Below are positions 63,355-64,000 of a stretch of DNA of 64,000 bases, piece after piece. This DNA comes from Winogradskyella sp. (lineage in GTDB: Bacteria > Bacteroidota > Bacteroidia > Flavobacteriales > Flavobacteriaceae). Below the pieces are notes generated by a model. That model searched no databases and was not told where the DNA came from. It saw only the letters and a program-made list of their open reading frames with translations. The stretch spans positions 310,001 to 374,000 of the forward strand of contig NZ_JANQIM010000033.1 of the NCBI RefSeq assembly GCF_028282165.1, in the 5' to 3' direction. How positions within the stretch are numbered: position 1 is the first letter of the stretch; every line of letters starts with the position of its first letter. Position numbers and translations under genes: made by a program.

Positions 63355-64000
63355 ATTTGAAGAACAATTAAAGGAGAAGCTCGAAAAGCGCAATTTACAA
63401 CCATCGGCAGATGGTTGGGCGAGACTTTCTGATCGTTTAGATGCCGAAGATAACAGATCTAAAAAACCATGGTTAGGTTGGTTAAGCATTGCTGCAGGTA
63501 TCATCATCTTGCTCGCGATAACCGTACGAATTTTTGGAGCTAAAGACATTCAAGAGACTATACCTGAGATGGTAGAAGAAGAAGCTATAGAGAATGTTAA
63601 TAAGAGTCAATTACCTATTTCCAGCGAAAATGAATCCATAGAATTAGTGGCAGAAGATGTAATTATAGATACAGAAACAGAAGATAATGATACGCAAAGG
63701 ACACCTCAAATTATCAACTATAAACCAGTAAGTCAAGATAGAATTAATACACAGCTAGCAGATAATACAACTAATGATGGGTCTAAACCAGAAGAAGTTA
63801 TCGAGAATACCAATAAAGTGCCAAAAGCTATAGGTGACGAAGCCATAATAAATAAAGAAGCGGTTGCAAGTATGCTTAATGAGTTAAAAGCCGAAAAGAA
63901 CTCCGCTATAGACAGAGAAGTCGATTCACTTTTAAAGTTGGCTAGTAAAGAACTAGTTAGGGATAAACTATTAAAGGATACAAGTAAAGCGGTAGATGCG
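63341..64000 (+). CDS. Probable anti-sigma factor, cut by window end
   Basis: An open frame from ATG 63,341 through the end of the window, 220 codons visible. N-terminal cytoplasmic segment (MAPIKFEEQLKEKLEKRNLQPSADGWARLSDRL), one membrane helix (about residues 44-66; WLGWLSIAAGIIILLAITVRI) and then a long acidic, low-complexity periplasmic part. No zinc-binding anti-sigma motif is evident. The overlap with the sigma gene and the single-helix topology support the role; it is inference. Confidence 0.7.
   Translation, partial: MAPIKFEEQLKEKLEKRNLQPSADGWARLSDRLDAEDNRSKKPWLGWLSIAAGIIILLAITVRIFGAKDIQETIPEMVEEEAIENVNKSQLPISSENESIELVAEDVIIDTETEDNDTQRTPQIINYKPVSQDRINTQLADNTTNDGSKPEEVIENTNKVPKAIGDEAIINKEAVASMLNELKAEKNSAIDREVDSLLKLASKELVRDKLLKDTSKAVDA

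Noticed and set aside
1..64000. CRISPR arrays, tRNA or rRNA genes, insertion sequences, prophage
   Set aside because: No regularly spaced repeats, cloverleaf sequences, transposase motifs or phage genes were found on reading the window.

Overview
The window looks like chromosomal DNA of a marine-type Flavobacteriaceae bacterium (Bacteroidota). The evidence is consistent throughout: low GC (about 35% in most genes), promoters of the TTG-N17-23-TAnnTTTG type, signal peptides ending in AQ or GQ, type IX secretion (T9SS) C-terminal sorting tails, three GLPGLI-family proteins, a GldA-like gliding ABC protein, DUF5686 and DUF3857 proteins, MetH split into two cistrons, and a bifunctional DAHP synthase/chorismate mutase. 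The genus cannot be fixed from the sequence alone. I see no rRNA, tRNA, CRISPR array, insertion sequence or prophage.

Layout. 0.2-10.5 kb holds pyruvate dehydrogenase E1 beta, a DUF5686 outer-membrane protein, an exported esterase and an M1 peptidase on the minus strand, then a soluble and a membrane pyrophosphatase side by side. 10.7-17.4 kb holds two T9SS-exported proteins with strikingly mosaic base composition and a small exported protein. 17.5-21.1 kb (minus) holds a deoxynucleoside kinase, an exported protein and an OmpR-type two-component pair. Divergent from that pair are three GLPGLI proteins and an outer-membrane barrel protein (21.3-27.1 kb). 27.1-30.3 kb holds a decaying family of three related lipoprotein genes. 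30.5-36.8 kb is the methionine/SAM block: metK, then a SAM-I riboswitch leading split metH and metF. 36.9-40.0 kb holds a tiny membrane protein, a PagL-like lipid A deacylase, a GIN-domain lipoprotein and gldA. 40.2-44.5 kb is the aromatic amino acid operon (prephenate dehydratase, aminotransferase, prephenate dehydrogenase, DAHP synthase/chorismate mutase). 44.5-49.5 kb (minus) is a LytS/LytTR two-component pair among small exported proteins. 49.6-58.9 kb is housekeeping: rsgA, dtd, two DUF3857 transglutaminase-like proteins, a MazG-like hydrolase, aroA, queA, rlmN. 58.9-61.5 kb has two more T9SS proteins, and the window ends with a polyprenyl synthetase, an ECF sigma factor and its probable membrane anti-sigma partner, which is cut by the window end.

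Most notable signals. (1) A ribosome-mediated attenuator ahead of the aromatic operon: a 16-residue leader peptide with 8 aromatic residues in its last 10, followed by mutually exclusive antiterminator and terminator hairpins. (2) A stack of palindromes inserted in frame inside metH, adding roughly 19 residues, which resembles a protein-coding palindromic repeat element. (3) Two exported-protein genes whose central or N-terminal domains are about 50-65% GC between AT-rich flanks, suggesting domain exchange. (4) Three 10-bp-phased GTTAAC repeats between a two-component pair and its presumed target operon. (5) A lipoprotein paralogue whose ATG has become ACG, with a conserved dyad of exact spacing just upstream of the start in two copies. 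(6) A SAM riboswitch whose P1 strand is repeated in a hairpin abutting the metH start codon, suggesting a simple translational switch.
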